The position numbers and the translations under genes are program-made. Of a stretch of DNA of 64,000 nt, positions 28,468 through 36,782 are shown piece by piece; the stretch's first letter is position 1, and the number at the start of each line of letters is the position of its first letter. The stretch is taken from positions 248,001 to 312,000 of the forward strand of contig NZ_OCSR01000002.1 of NCBI RefSeq assembly GCF_900230185.1. Reading direction: 5' to 3'. The notes beneath the pieces were generated by a model, which was not told the origin of the DNA, ran no database searches, and was given only the letters and a program-made list of their open reading frames with translations. This stretch comes from Burkholderia sp. OK233 (GTDB lineage Bacteria > Pseudomonadota > Gammaproteobacteria > Burkholderiales > Burkholderiaceae).

Positions 28468-29838
28468 ATGGCCGGAATCGGCTTCGAACTGCGCAAGATG
28501 CTTCGCCGCAACACGCTGCTGGGGCTGATGCAGGCTTACACGTACGCCGGCCTGATCGGCGCCGGGCCGTGGGTGCTGTCGATCGTCGGCATCCTGCTGA
28601 TCGGTGTGCTGAGTCTGCCGTTCGTGGTACCGACCGGTCTGATCACACAGTTCCAGGTGTCGGTGACCTATCTGATCTCGCTGTCGCTGGTACTGACCGG
28701 GCCGCTGCAACTCGCTTACACGCGCTTCACGTCCGACCGTCTGTTCGAAAAGCGCGAGGATCTCGTGCTGCCGAATTTTCATGCGGTGACGTTCGTCGTG
28801 ACGGCGACGTCGGTGGTGCTCGGCGGCCTTGCGGTGATCTTCCTGTTTCCGCAGCAGACCGTCGCCTATCGCCTGCTAATGCTCGGTGCCTTCGTCGTGA
28901 TGGGCAACATCTGGATCGCGACGATATTCCTGTCAGGCATGAAGCAGTACATGTCGATCATCGTCGTGTTCTTTATCGGCTACGCCATCACGACCGGCGC
29001 GGCGCTGACGCTGAACAGGTTTGGCCTGACGGGCCTGCTGTCTGGCTTCGTGATTGGCCAGACCGTGCTGCTCGCCGGACTGCTCGCGCTGATCTATCGC
29101 GATTACCGCAGCGATCACTTCGTCTCGTTCGAAGTGTTCTGGAAGAAGTACCGCTACCCATCGCTGATGCTGACCGGTCTGCTGTACAACCTCGGCGTCT
29201 GGGTCGACAAGTTCATGTTCTGGTACTCGTCGGGGACGGGACAGCCGGTCATCGGCCCGCTGCACGCGTCGATCATCTACGACATTCCGGTGTTTCTCGC
29301 GTACCTCGCGATCATTCCCGGCATGGCCGTCTTCCTGATGCGCATCGAAACGGACTTCGTCGAGTATTACGACGCGTTCTATGATGCGGTACGCGAAGGC
29401 GCGTCGCTGCAGCATATCGAACGGATGCGCAATGCGATGGTCGAGTCGCTGCGCAACGGCATCTGGGAGATCATCAAGGTCCAGACGATTGCCGCGATGA
29501 TTCTGTTCGCATCGGGCACGGTGCTGCTCGCGTGGCTGCGGATTTCGACGCTGTATCTGCCGCTGCTGTATATCGACGTGATCGCCGCAAGCATGCAGGT
29601 CGTGTTCATGGGCACCATCAACGTGTTCTTCTATCTCGACAAACGCAGGATCGTCCTGTCGCTGGTGGCCGGTTTTGTCGCGCTCAACGTCGTGTTTACG
29701 GCGATCACGCTCGCATTGAACCCGGCTTGCTACGGCTACGGTTTCGCGGGTTCGCTGCTGGTCGTGGTGCTCGCGAGTCTCTATCTGCTCGACCGGAAAC
29801 TCGAGTCGCTTGAATACGAAACGTTCATGTTGCAATAG
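28468..29838 (+). CDS. pelG: PelG, Wzx-like multi-pass inner-membrane Pel transporter
   Basis: A 456-residue polytopic protein, the same length as Pseudomonas PelG. About twelve hydrophobic segments are visible (for example GPWVLSIVGILLIGVLSLPFV and FLAYLAIIPGMAVFLM). It starts MAGIGFELRKMLRRNTLLG, the usual PelG start. It is thought to move the growing chain across the inner membrane with PelD, PelE and PelF. GGAG lies upstream of the ATG at 28468. This is the last gene of the operon; transposase debris begins about 100 bp later. Confidence 0.95.
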   Translation: MAGIGFELRKMLRRNTLLGLMQAYTYAGLIGAGPWVLSIVGILLIGVLSLPFVVPTGLITQFQVSVTYLISLSLVLTGPLQLAYTRFTSDRLFEKREDLVLPNFHAVTFVVTATSVVLGGLAVIFLFPQQTVAYRLLMLGAFVVMGNIWIATIFLSGMKQYMSIIVVFFIGYAITTGAALTLNRFGLTGLLSGFVIGQTVLLAGLLALIYRDYRSDHFVSFEVFWKKYRYPSLMLTGLLYNLGVWVDKFMFWYSSGTGQPVIGPLHASIIYDIPVFLAYLAIIPGMAVFLMRIETDFVEYYDAFYDAVREGASLQHIERMRNAMVESLRNGIWEIIKVQTIAAMILFASGTVLLAWLRISTLYLPLLYIDVIAASMQVVFMGTINVFFYLDKRRIVLSLVAGFVALNVVFTAITLALNPACYGYGFAGSLLVVVLASLYLLDRKLESLEYETFMLQ

Positions 29839-29926
29839 CGCGATAAAGCTCATGGGGCAATGACTCGAGCGACGGCTGTAGCGCTCAGCGGGAGCGAATG
29901 CCACCGTTCAATATTCGCGTAACAGA

Positions 29927-30388
29927 TTGCGCTGGTGCTTCTGGCATGCGAACGCTGCAAAAGCGGAGCAACGAATGCGGCAGATCTCGCTGCTCTGTCG
30001 CATCGTTGTGCCACAGACGCAGCGATTCACGCGGAGCCCCCAGCAACTCGCCTATCGCCTCGACGAGTTGTTCGCTTACCTGGAAAGCAACCACGGTTCG
30101 ACGATCGCCTACGGGAAGCACTATCGTGAGCACAAGCCGATTTCGACGGCTATGGCGGAATCGGCGGTGAACCAGGTGGTAAATGCACGCATGTGCAAGC
30201 GCCAGCACATGCGCTGGACGCCACGTGGCGCCCATCCGCTTGCCCAGGTGCGATGCGCGGTGATCAATGGTGATCTGGCAACCAGGCTTGCGGCCTATCG
30301 AGCACGTATTGACGAAGTACCAGAGGACGTGACCCGTTTTCTCGAGTTCCTGCAGCGAGCGGCAGAAGCGGAACCCCACGCTTTTTAA
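29927..30388 (+). pseudogene. ISKra4-type transposase C-terminal remnant (second type)
   Basis: The frame carries the family ending MAESAVNQVVNARMCKRQHM then RWTPRGAHPLAQVRCAVING, like the ISKra4 element at 14714 but clearly a different member. It is preceded by segments that look like HANAAKAEQRMRQISLLC. The catalytic N-terminal two-thirds are absent, and I found no terminal repeats. It separates pelG from the small-protein genes that follow. Confidence 0.7.
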
Positions 30389-30396
30389 CAGTCCCC

Positions 30397-30552
30397 ATGC
30401 ACATTCTTACGAACGCGGGCCCGCCGGTTTCGCTGATCGCCGGCATTCTGATTCTCGTCGTGCCTCGCCTACTGAATTACATCGTTGCGATCTACCTGAT
30501 CGTTATCGGGCTGCTCGGGCTGCTCGGGCTGTTCGGGGGACATCTCCACTGA
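30397..30552 (+). CDS. DUF3096 small membrane protein (51 aa)
   Basis: A 51-residue very hydrophobic protein with the DUF3096 pattern VSLIAGILILVVPRLLNYIV followed by AIYLIVIGLLGLLGLF. Two short membrane helices with a central Pro-Arg hairpin are expected. Its function is unknown in the family; such genes often appear in stress-response neighbourhoods with DUF3309 and CsbD, as here. Confidence 0.8.
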   Translation: MHILTNAGPPVSLIAGILILVVPRLLNYIVAIYLIVIGLLGLLGLFGGHLH

Positions 30553-30607
30553 ACCGAAACCGTCCATCTGTCGTTTCTACACGAGCGACATCGTGGCCTG
30601 TTCGCGC

Positions 30608-30763
30608 CTATATCCTGCCCAAAACGAGCAGCACAAGCACGACGACCAACACCACGCCGAGCATGCCGCTGGGCATATAGCCCCACGAACGGCTGTGCGG
30701 CCAGGTCGGTATCACACCGAGTAATACGAGTACCAGCAAGACTATCAATATTGTTCCCAACAT
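30608..30763 (-). CDS. DUF3309 small membrane protein (51 aa)
   Basis: A 51-residue protein starting MLGTILIVLLVLVLLGVIP, then TWPHSRSWGYMPSG and a second hydrophobic helix ending VLGRI. This is the DUF3309 layout: two membrane helices with a Trp-Pro-His and Gly-Tyr turn. A strong ribosome binding site, GGAGAAG, lies four bases before the ATG. Function unknown. It is convergent with the DUF3096 gene. Confidence 0.85.
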   Translation of the reverse strand: MLGTILIVLLVLVLLGVIPTWPHSRSWGYMPSGMLGVVLVVVLVLLVLGRI

Positions 30764-31081
30764 GGAACTTCTCCTTTCCGACTCCGTTTTGACGAGACAG
30801 GTTGCCGCTCTCTCGCTAGCCGCCCGGAATCTTCGTGGTTTTCGCGGGATATCTCCCCAACATTCAATTTGATGCTGGCGGGCATCCGCACACTCCTAAA
30901 AGATCTTTCCGGCAGAGTGAGCGTGACCTCAATCTGCCACGCAGTCGGTACGGTAGTGGACGCCGGGAGTTGAAAGAAAATTGATCTGCGCGATCTGACG
31001 ATGGAGTGGCCCAGTAGTCGCCACCGAACAGACGGGAGAATTTCACCCGGGGCATGATGATCTCAGTTTCAGGAGTCCATC
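30764..31081. other. Intergenic, promoter regions only
   Basis: This holds the upstream regions of the DUF3309 gene (leftward) and of the 64-aa gene (rightward). No protein frame is supported. Confidence 0.5.
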
Positions 31082-31276
31082 ATGCATATCCAACTCTCGG
31101 CCGAGGCCATCCAGGCCCTTAAATCTCTCGATCGAATTCCGGATTCCGGATCGGAGATGCCGCGCTCCATGGTCGACGAACTATTGACTCTTGGGCTTGC
31201 ATATGAGTCGCGCACCGGCGGCATCATCAATATGACGGCCGCAGGCCGGATGTGGCTGAGCCGACGTGCTGCGTAG
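31082..31276 (+). CDS. Hypothetical protein (64 aa)
   Basis: A 64-residue protein beginning MHIQLSAEAIQALKSLDRIP and ending AAGRMWLSRRAA. AGGAG lies seven bases upstream of the ATG. It looks like a small helical, winged-helix-like fold (VDELLTLGLAYESRTGGIIN and a final helix), which could bind nucleic acid, but I recognise no family. The stop codon overlaps the first base of a palindromic element. Confidence 0.65.
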   Translation: MHIQLSAEAIQALKSLDRIPDSGSEMPRSMVDELLTLGLAYESRTGGIINMTAAGRMWLSRRAA

Positions 31277-31397
31277 GGCTCTGGTGCAAATAGAAAAACT
31301 GAGTTTAGCGAGCAACCATGTATAGGGTTCGGCCTGCCTACCCACCACTAGATCTGGTGTGCAGGCTACGGCCAGATTTCTATTTGCACCAGAGCCC
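31276..31397. repeat. 122-bp palindromic MITE-like element with IS6-like ends
   Basis: Perfect 21-bp inverted repeats (starting GGGCTCTGGTGCAAATAG) lie at 31276-31296 and 31377-31397. The sequence recalls IS6-family terminal repeats (GGCTCTGTTGCAAA type). The inner 80 bp contain a second, weaker hairpin (GCCTGC with GCAGGC, CACCA with TGGTG), so the whole element can fold on itself. It has no coding capacity. It cuts a leftward ORF at its eighth codon. Confidence 0.75.
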
Positions 31398-31419
31398 ACT
31401 TTTTCAGGTCGGTGTTCAT
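31366..31419 (-). pseudogene. Leftward gene start truncated by the palindromic element
   Basis: A strong ribosome binding site (GAGGAGG) precedes ATG at 31419 and the codons MNTDLKKW. The next codons lie inside the element and run to a stop after nine more. I infer that a gene following the two hsp20 genes was cut here and its body lost. Confidence 0.45.
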
Positions 31420-31744
31420 CGTATCCTCCTCGACGGTCTGACAGGAAAACCGGATATCCGTCATTGCACTCACACTGCAACGTTTCTGCTGACGTCCCTT
31501 GACTGTTCCCCCGGGCGGCCGCCGTCGCCTGGCGTCAGCGCTCGCGACTACACCGTTTGCAGTCAGCCTGACGGCATGCGGCGGGGCGTCGTGCCGCACC
31601 TCAGCAGCGGCCAGCTACCGCTCGGCCTGACGCAGCCGATATCAGGCGGCCAACAGCCGGGCGTCGCGCCTCCACGAGCGGGGCGGTGGCGACCTCGCGG
31701 CCGCCACCGGTTTGTCTCCTGTCGTCGTTGCTGGCCTTCAGGGC
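31398..31744. other. Gap with a truncated gene start at its left edge
   Basis: Apart from the ribosome binding site and start codons near 31419, no gene is visible. The plus-strand frames here are shadows of the hsp20 gene to the right. Confidence 0.5.
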
Positions 31745-32152
31745 TCAGTTCGTCCGCACCTCGATGCGTCGCGGCCTTGCTTCGTCGCGGCGCGGAATGG
31801 TCAGCTTCAGCACGCCCTCCTGCAGGTTCGCGTCGATCTTCGATGTGTCGAAATCCGGGCTCAGCGAGAACGCCCGCGCGAAATGCGGTTCACGGATTTC
31901 GGCGTGCTGCAGCCGAAGACCGGCGGGGGTCGGCACGACCGCCTCGGCTTCGATATAAAGATTGCCGTCGTGCACCTTCACGTCGAGTTTGTCCTTTGTG
32001 ACGCCCGGCAGATCCGCCCACAGCGTGATACCCTGCCTGTCCTCAAAAATGTCGACGGCTGGCGTGATCGTCATCCGTCGCGCCGGCTGGTCGCCCTCGC
32101 GTCGTGCTACTGGTTTCTGGTCGCGTTCAGCAACCTGTGTCCTGTCGTTCAT
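31745..32152 (-). CDS. Hsp20/alpha-crystallin family small heat-shock protein
   Basis: A 135-residue ATP-independent holdase. The alpha-crystallin domain occupies about residues 30-125: PAVDIFEDRQGITLWADLPG, VHDGNLYIEAEAV, and the A-x-x-x-G-V-L signature as ANLQEGVLKLTIP. The N-terminal arm is short and charged; the C-terminus RRIEVRTN includes the IxV-type tail (IEV). GGAG lies upstream of the ATG. It follows another Hsp20 gene by 24 bp, evidently in one operon under the heat-shock promoter upstream of that gene. Confidence 0.92.
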   Translation of the reverse strand: MNDRTQVAERDQKPVARREGDQPARRMTITPAVDIFEDRQGITLWADLPGVTKDKLDVKVHDGNLYIEAEAVVPTPAGLRLQHAEIREPHFARAFSLSPDFDTSKIDANLQEGVLKLTIPRRDEARPRRIEVRTN

Positions 32153-32176
32153 GGTTTGCTCCTCGAATATCTGGCG

Positions 32177-32629
32177 TTACTGTACGGTGATGGCCCGCGG
32201 CTTCGACGCTTCGCGCTTGCCGACGGTAATCGACAGGCAGCCGTTGGTATAGCGCGCCTGCACCTTTTCGGGGTCTGCGTTCTGCGGCAGTTCGATCACG
32301 CGGCGGAACGCGCCGGCAAAGCGCTCCTGCGCATAGGTGCGGGTGTCGTCGCGGGTTTCGCCACCGCCGCCGACCTGCGCCGGCCTGCGCTCGCCGCTGA
32401 TCGTCAGCAGACCCTTGTCGATCGACACGTCGAGTCCGGCAGCGCTGACGCCCGGCGCGAACGCGACGATCTCGATCGAGTCATCGGTCGTACCAATGTT
32501 GACCTGCGGGAAGGCGCCGAGGCGGCCGGCGCGGATGCTGGACGGGAAGCCGCCGAACAGACTCGCCATCTGCTGCTGCAGACGGTCAAACTCGCTGAAC
32601 AGATCGGTTCCGGAATAGAGTTCACTCAT
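32177..32629 (-). CDS. Hsp20/alpha-crystallin family small heat-shock protein (first of pair)
   Basis: A 150-residue holdase. The N-terminal arm (SELYSGTDLFSEFDRLQQQM) is followed by the alpha-crystallin domain (about 42-140: FPQVNIGTTDDSIEIVAFAP, GLLTISGER, ARYTNGCLSITVGKRE) and the IxV tail AITVQ. The start ATG at 32629 has AAGGAGG nine bases upstream. A sigma32-type promoter lies 130-160 bp upstream. The 5' part and promoter are duplicated as a truncated copy near 36.8-37.1 kb. Confidence 0.93.
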   Translation of the reverse strand: MSELYSGTDLFSEFDRLQQQMASLFGGFPSSIRAGRLGAFPQVNIGTTDDSIEIVAFAPGVSAAGLDVSIDKGLLTISGERRPAQVGGGGETRDDTRTYAQERFAGAFRRVIELPQNADPEKVQARYTNGCLSITVGKREASKPRAITVQ

Positions 32630-32763
32630 GGTCGTATCCTCCTTGGATTCAGCATGGAGGCGAACGGCCCTACGCGCTCCAGTCCGCCTGCCAGCTGCTG
32701 GCAAACAAATCGAAACACGCAGCGCGCCTGATACCACCAGCGCGGCTGCCTGAGCGAAATCCA

Positions 32764-32791
32764 AGATAGGCGCTACGGTGAAAATTTCAAG
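32764..32791 (-). promoter_or_regulatory. Sigma32-like heat-shock promoter of the hsp20 pair
   Basis: On the minus strand: CTTGAAA, 14-bp spacer, CCTATCT. This fits the heat-shock sigma factor consensus (CTTGAAA, 11-16 bp, CCCATnT). The same arrangement is kept in the truncated duplicate (CTTGAAA at 37033-37039). Confidence 0.65.
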
Positions 32792-32876
32792 GGGTGGTGG
32801 TGAAATTCCGGTCTTGAAAACCGGCTGCCGGCCACTATAGTTCGCGATGCATTGCAATGGCCAGGAGGAGGACACC

Positions 32877-33260
32877 ATGGAATTCAATTCGGACTGGCTG
32901 ACGCTGGGCAGGCACCGCGTCAGGCTGCGCTCGTCGAGAGGCTTTCCGACTGAAACGATGCGAAGCGTGGCAGAGGTCGTGAGGCTCGCCATCGACAACA
33001 ACATGAGTGCGCGCGCGCGGCTGGTCGAGATCGTCTTCCAGCAGGAACAGACCTACGACATCGCCGTCGGCACCACCCTGATGGAAGACCGCGTTTGTGC
33101 GCCGCACCTGGAAGCAGCGATCGCGCTCGTACTCGGCCTGCTACCGGAGCAGCTGAACATCACGGTGACGACGGTCAGTCAGGAGGAAGTCGACCTGCAC
33201 TTCGGCGTGTATGAGCGCATGCTGGCCGAGAAACTGGGCGTGGTGCCGCCAATCCAGTGA
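32877..33260 (+). CDS. Hypothetical protein (127 aa)
   Basis: A 127-residue soluble protein with an alternating helix/strand pattern (ETMRSVAEVVRLAIDNNM, LEAAIALVLGLLPEQLNITV). Its start has a strong purine-rich ribosome binding site (AGGAGGAGGACACC). It is divergent from the hsp20 operon, and the heat-shock promoter region lies between them, so stress regulation is possible. No family recognised. Confidence 0.7.
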   Translation: MEFNSDWLTLGRHRVRLRSSRGFPTETMRSVAEVVRLAIDNNMSARARLVEIVFQQEQTYDIAVGTTLMEDRVCAPHLEAAIALVLGLLPEQLNITVTTVSQEEVDLHFGVYERMLAEKLGVVPPIQ

Positions 33261-33356
33261 TCGTCGCGCGATTACGCTGGGCCACTGCGGCAGTTCCGAC
33301 GTAGTGTGCCGGCCACGCCCGGGATCAAAACCATCAGGCCGGATGGGAGCAGCATC

Positions 33357-33731
33357 ATGAAAAAGCGCTCACAGGTACTGCTGGCGGCAGCCGTCCTGGC
33401 CGCCGGCTCAGCGGCCGCTGCCGTGGCCGCTGAGCCACCCCTGAAAACATTGCCGTCGCAACAGGACATCTGGATCACTGGCACGATCCAGCGGGGCAAC
33501 GGGCAGTACGCACCGGGCGACTACACGTCGCTCCGGCTGGACCGTCCGTCAACGTCGCCCTGCAACGACAAAGTCGTGACCGACATCCTGCTCGGCAAGG
33601 AAGGCGCAGCAGACCCCACGCTTCTCCTACCTTACCTGGGACAGCGGGTCGCCGTCAGGGGGCGCGTCATCTGTCCGGATACCGGCATCCGCTTTGCGCC
33701 GACGCCGGACTTCGTGTTTCCGGTCTACTGA
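33357..33731 (+). CDS. Exported hypothetical protein (124 aa)
   Basis: A 124-residue secreted protein with a typical signal peptide (MKKRSQVLLAAAVLAAG, cleavage near AVAAEPP). The mature part of about 95 residues has two cysteines (SPCNDKVV and VICPDTG), which could form a disulfide, and looks like an OB-type small beta barrel (DIWITGTIQRG, QRVAVRGRVIC). No named family recognised. It ends just before a bidirectional-looking terminator. Confidence 0.75.
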   Translation: MKKRSQVLLAAAVLAAGSAAAAVAAEPPLKTLPSQQDIWITGTIQRGNGQYAPGDYTSLRLDRPSTSPCNDKVVTDILLGKEGAADPTLLLPYLGQRVAVRGRVICPDTGIRFAPTPDFVFPVY

Positions 33732-33744
33732 CGGCAGTCACGGG

Positions 33745-33776
33745 ACGTCCCGGACCGGTAACCAGGTCCGGGACGT
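33745..33776. terminator. Bidirectional terminator hairpin between convergent genes
   Basis: A 12-bp perfect stem (ACGTCCCGGACC with GGTCCGGGACGT) around an 8-base loop, followed by a T-rich stretch (GCGTTTTCTT) on the plus strand. It lies between the stop of the exported-protein gene and the end of the convergent glycosyltransferase gene. Confidence 0.7.
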
Positions 33777-33795
33777 GACAGGCGTTTTCTTCCGT

Positions 33796-34869
33796 TCAGC
33801 CGGCGACGACCTGATGTAATGGCAGCGGCGTTGCTGTGTGGGCGAGCGCTGTATAGATGTTCATGTAGTGCTGCGCCATGGTCCTCGAGGTGAAGCGGTG
33901 CACGAAGACCGCGCGGATCTCCGTACGGGACAGCGCGTCGAGTCGTGTCACGGCAGCCACCGCTCCTGCCACATCATCGACGATATAGCCTGTCACGCCG
34001 TGGGCAATCACTTCCGGTACCGAGCCCCGATTGAACGCAATGACGGGCGTGCCACATGCCATCGCCTCGATCATCACCAGGCCAAATGGTTCAGACCAGT
34101 CGATCGGGAACAGCAGCGCGCGGGCGCCTGAGAGGAATCCGGATTTCTGCGCGTCATCAATCTCGCCGACGAATTCGACATGCGGCTGCGACAGCAGCGG
34201 CTGGATCACGTCCCGGAAGTACGCTTCGTCGGCCCTGTCCACCTTGGCCGCAATCTTTAGCGGCAGACCGGCCCGGGCGGCGATCTCGATGGCCAGGTCG
34301 ACACGTTTTTCAGCGCAGATCCGGCCGAGGAAAGCGAGATATGCCGGTCGTGCCGGTTGCGCCGACGGTTGCGGCGTCAGCAGATTTTCCGGCAGCCCGT
34401 GATAGACGGTATCGAGCCAGTTCGCGTTCGGCAACGGAACCCGCTGCGAATCTGAAATCGACACAACGGGCGCCTGCGGGAACAGGTCAAACACCGGCTG
34501 CAGTTCTGGCAGATCGAGACGCCCGTGCAGCGTGGTCACGAATGGCACGACGAGCTGGGAAAACGTGGGGAACGGCAGGTAGCTCAGATGGAAGTGAAGG
34601 ACGTCAAATGTATGGGCGACGCGCCGCACCTTCTCGAGCAGCAACAGGTGCGGGGCAAGCGTATCGCAGATGCCCGGATCGAGACGCAGGGCGTGCGGCC
34701 ATACGGATTCGAGGCGCGCACCCGTCCGTGAGTCGCCGCTGGCGAACAGGGTCACGTCGTGACCCAGCTCGACCAGTGCCTCGGTGAGGTACGACACCAC
34801 GCGCTCGGTACCGCCATAGAGCTTCGGCGGCACCGCTTCGTGCAACGGCGCGATCTGCGCGATACGCAT
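33796..34869 (-). CDS. Glycosyltransferase family 4 protein
   Basis: A 357-residue GT-B fold glycosyltransferase. The start at 34869 gives MRIAQIAPLHEAVPPKLYGG, where the glycine-rich N-terminal loop (KLYGGTERV) begins as usual; a longer frame to 34971 is only an extension. The donor domain shows AFLGRICAEKRVDLAIEIA, the EPFGLVMIEAMACGTPVIAF EX7E region and GSVPEVIAHG. Such enzymes often modify surface glycans; the acceptor cannot be read from sequence. It has no glycan operon around it and stands alone between stress genes. Confidence 0.9.
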   Translation of the reverse strand: MRIAQIAPLHEAVPPKLYGGTERVVSYLTEALVELGHDVTLFASGDSRTGARLESVWPHALRLDPGICDTLAPHLLLLEKVRRVAHTFDVLHFHLSYLPFPTFSQLVVPFVTTLHGRLDLPELQPVFDLFPQAPVVSISDSQRVPLPNANWLDTVYHGLPENLLTPQPSAQPARPAYLAFLGRICAEKRVDLAIEIAARAGLPLKIAAKVDRADEAYFRDVIQPLLSQPHVEFVGEIDDAQKSGFLSGARALLFPIDWSEPFGLVMIEAMACGTPVIAFNRGSVPEVIAHGVTGYIVDDVAGAVAAVTRLDALSRTEIRAVFVHRFTSRTMAQHYMNIYTALAHTATPLPLHQVVAG

Positions 34870-35113
34870 CTGGCAACTCCCTTCACTAATTCGCGCGGAC
34901 CGCGCGCCTATAAGAACGAGAACGCAACAGGGCGCGACGCAACCCTGCCGGCGGCGCCGTTGAGGCGGCACTGCGCGACAGCCGCTTTTCCCGCTGCCAT
35001 ACGACCGGAGAAACGGGACCGAGCCAGCAAAACCGGTATGTCAGGCCCGCGCAGCGACCGATCAGACCGCCGTCATGACCGCAGTCATGCTCCGTTGTCT
35101 GTAAATCCTGTTT

Positions 35114-35316
35114 TCAGACGGGCTTCCGGGTCGTATCCTTGACCGCTTCCTTGACGTCGCCCACCCTCTTCCGTGCTTGCCCGGCAGCTGGACATCGCGC
35201 TTGACCTCCTGTTTCCGGTCGCCCGTTGCGCGGCCGGTGGCCTCATTCACCTTGCCCTTCACATTCACCTTGCCCTTCACCTTCTCCGCCGTACCCTTGA
35301 CCTGATCCTTGTTCAT
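35114..35316 (-). pseudogene. CsbD-family stress protein, frameshifted, with internal tandem repeat
   Basis: It starts MNKDQVKGTAEKVKGKVN, the CsbD pattern, then repeats VKGKVN once more before EATGRATGDRKQEVK; an 18-bp unit is duplicated in the DNA. After DVQ the frame is lost. One missing base at CAG-CTG (about 35190) would restore the usual AAGQARKRVGDVKEAVKDTT and a stop at 35114. Without correction, the product runs on in a foreign frame. CsbD proteins are small, abundant general-stress proteins without known activity. Confidence 0.75.
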
Positions 35317-35451
35317 GACTGACCTCCAGTGCAAAACTGATCCATGGATGGGTTGTCGACCGTATGGGCAGGCCAAGTAATTACGCAAACGGCGTGCCCG
35401 GCTGCGCCGCCGCGCCCTCGCGCCGTCCCCGTCCTCGCCGGCCTGGAGGCG

Positions 35452-35857
35452 AAGGGGTTCACCTGTCTATCAGCTTCGACGCGGACGCCATAACGGTGCT
35501 ATCGAACCGCATCAAGGTGAAGCAGATGGCGCTGAACCTGCCGTCGAACGCGGCAAGGTACACGAAAGCCAGTAGACTCGAGCTGGCGATGGGCGGCCAA
35601 AGCGAAGGCGGCTGGTATCTGCGCGTCGCCGACACCGGTGTTGGCATTGCGCCGCCGGACTGTGACCGCATATTCGACGAATCTGAACGGGCTGCGGGCG
35701 AGGATATACCGGGCGTCGGCCTCGGGCTGGCGATCGTCAAGGAGCTTTGTCGGGTCCTTGACGGCGGAATCCGCTTCGGACCCGCGAAGGTCACGGCACC
35801 ACCATTGAAATTCGCCTCCCCGTGCAGATCCATCGGGCCAGCAACCCGAATGCGTAG
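35452..35857 (+). pseudogene. Histidine-kinase ATPase-domain remnant
   Basis: Only the C-terminal HATPase_c half of a sensor kinase remains. Visible are the N box (KQMALNLPSNAARYT), G1 (VADTGVGIA), F (DRIFDESE) and G2 (GVGLGLAIVKELC). There is no H box or dimerisation domain upstream. After GIRFGPAK a one-base shift near 35790 leads to the natural end GHGTTIEIRLPVQIH and a stop at 35857. It is a dead fragment of a larger gene. Confidence 0.75.
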
Positions 35858-36338
35858 CCCTTTGCTGTTTGTTATTGCCAGGAAGGATGTCCGCACGCAA
35901 GCACCGCGCGTAAAATTTCGACGGAAAAATTGCACAGCACGGACGAAGAAATCATCCGGTCGGCGACACAACCGGTTGCTCCGTGTTGTGCGCGGTTCAG
36001 CAGCACCGACGTGCATTGCCTTCGACGCAGGTGCACACCACACCGGGTCACTCATGAAAGGCGCCGCACGATGAACCGGTTGCGTTCGTGAGGCACTCGC
36101 CGCCGGCGCCCTTTTTTGATGACGCGAACGAACCGTTCCACGAGGCCCAGCGAGTTTGTCGACCTCGATGAGGCCTGTCAGCGCACCATTGGCGTTGATA
36201 AGGTCGCCCGCGATGAATGCCCCGTCTCACACATCGACGCCGAATTGCCAGCACGCTACGATATAGTTTTGGGCGCCCGGCAGATGCCTGGCCCTTGCCG
36301 CTGCACCGGCCGCCGCTACGAACGCTGTAGGAGCCGGA

Positions 36339-36662
36339 ATGACTCACGTTGTGACCGAAAGCTGCATCCCGTGTCGCTATGCCGATTGCGTCGACGTGTG
36401 CCCGGTGGATTGCTTCCGTGAAGGTCCGAATCTTCTCGCGATCGCCCCGGACGAATGCATTGACCGCGCCGTATGCGTAGCAGAGTGTCCCGTGAACGCA
36501 ATCTATGCTGAAGAACATGTCCCTCGTGACCAGCGGCATTTCATCACGCTGAATGCGGAAATGGCGCGGAAATGGCCGAGCATTACGAACGCGAAGGCGC
36601 CGCTCGCGGGAGCGGACCGGTTCAAGGACGTCAAGGAAAAGCTTGGTTTGCTTGAGCGCTGA
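36339..36662 (+). CDS. fdxA: FdxA-type 7Fe ferredoxin lacking one [4Fe-4S] cysteine
   Basis: A 107-residue seven-iron ferredoxin, an electron carrier. The start THVVTESCIPCRYADC and the VDVCPVDCFREG segment provide the [3Fe-4S] cysteines and one [4Fe-4S] ligand. The second motif normally reads CIDCAVCxxxCP; here it is CIDRAVCVAECP, so the central Cys of CxxCxxC is Arg (CGC for TGC). The extra Cys in PVDC might replace it, as a free cysteine can in Azotobacter FdI variants, but a normal [4Fe-4S] site is doubtful. The rest, including the C-terminal KDVKEKLGLLER, is typical. Confidence 0.88.
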   Translation: MTHVVTESCIPCRYADCVDVCPVDCFREGPNLLAIAPDECIDRAVCVAECPVNAIYAEEHVPRDQRHFITLNAEMARKWPSITNAKAPLAGADRFKDVKEKLGLLER

Positions 36663-36782
36663 ATTGGCCGTTAACGCCGCAGATGCAGGGTGGCAATATC
36701 ATCGAGCTCAATGGCGGGATGAACGCAGGATGCCTCGGGCAAGTCGGACGGGTAGCGTGGACCCGGCGAAGATCGTCACTGC

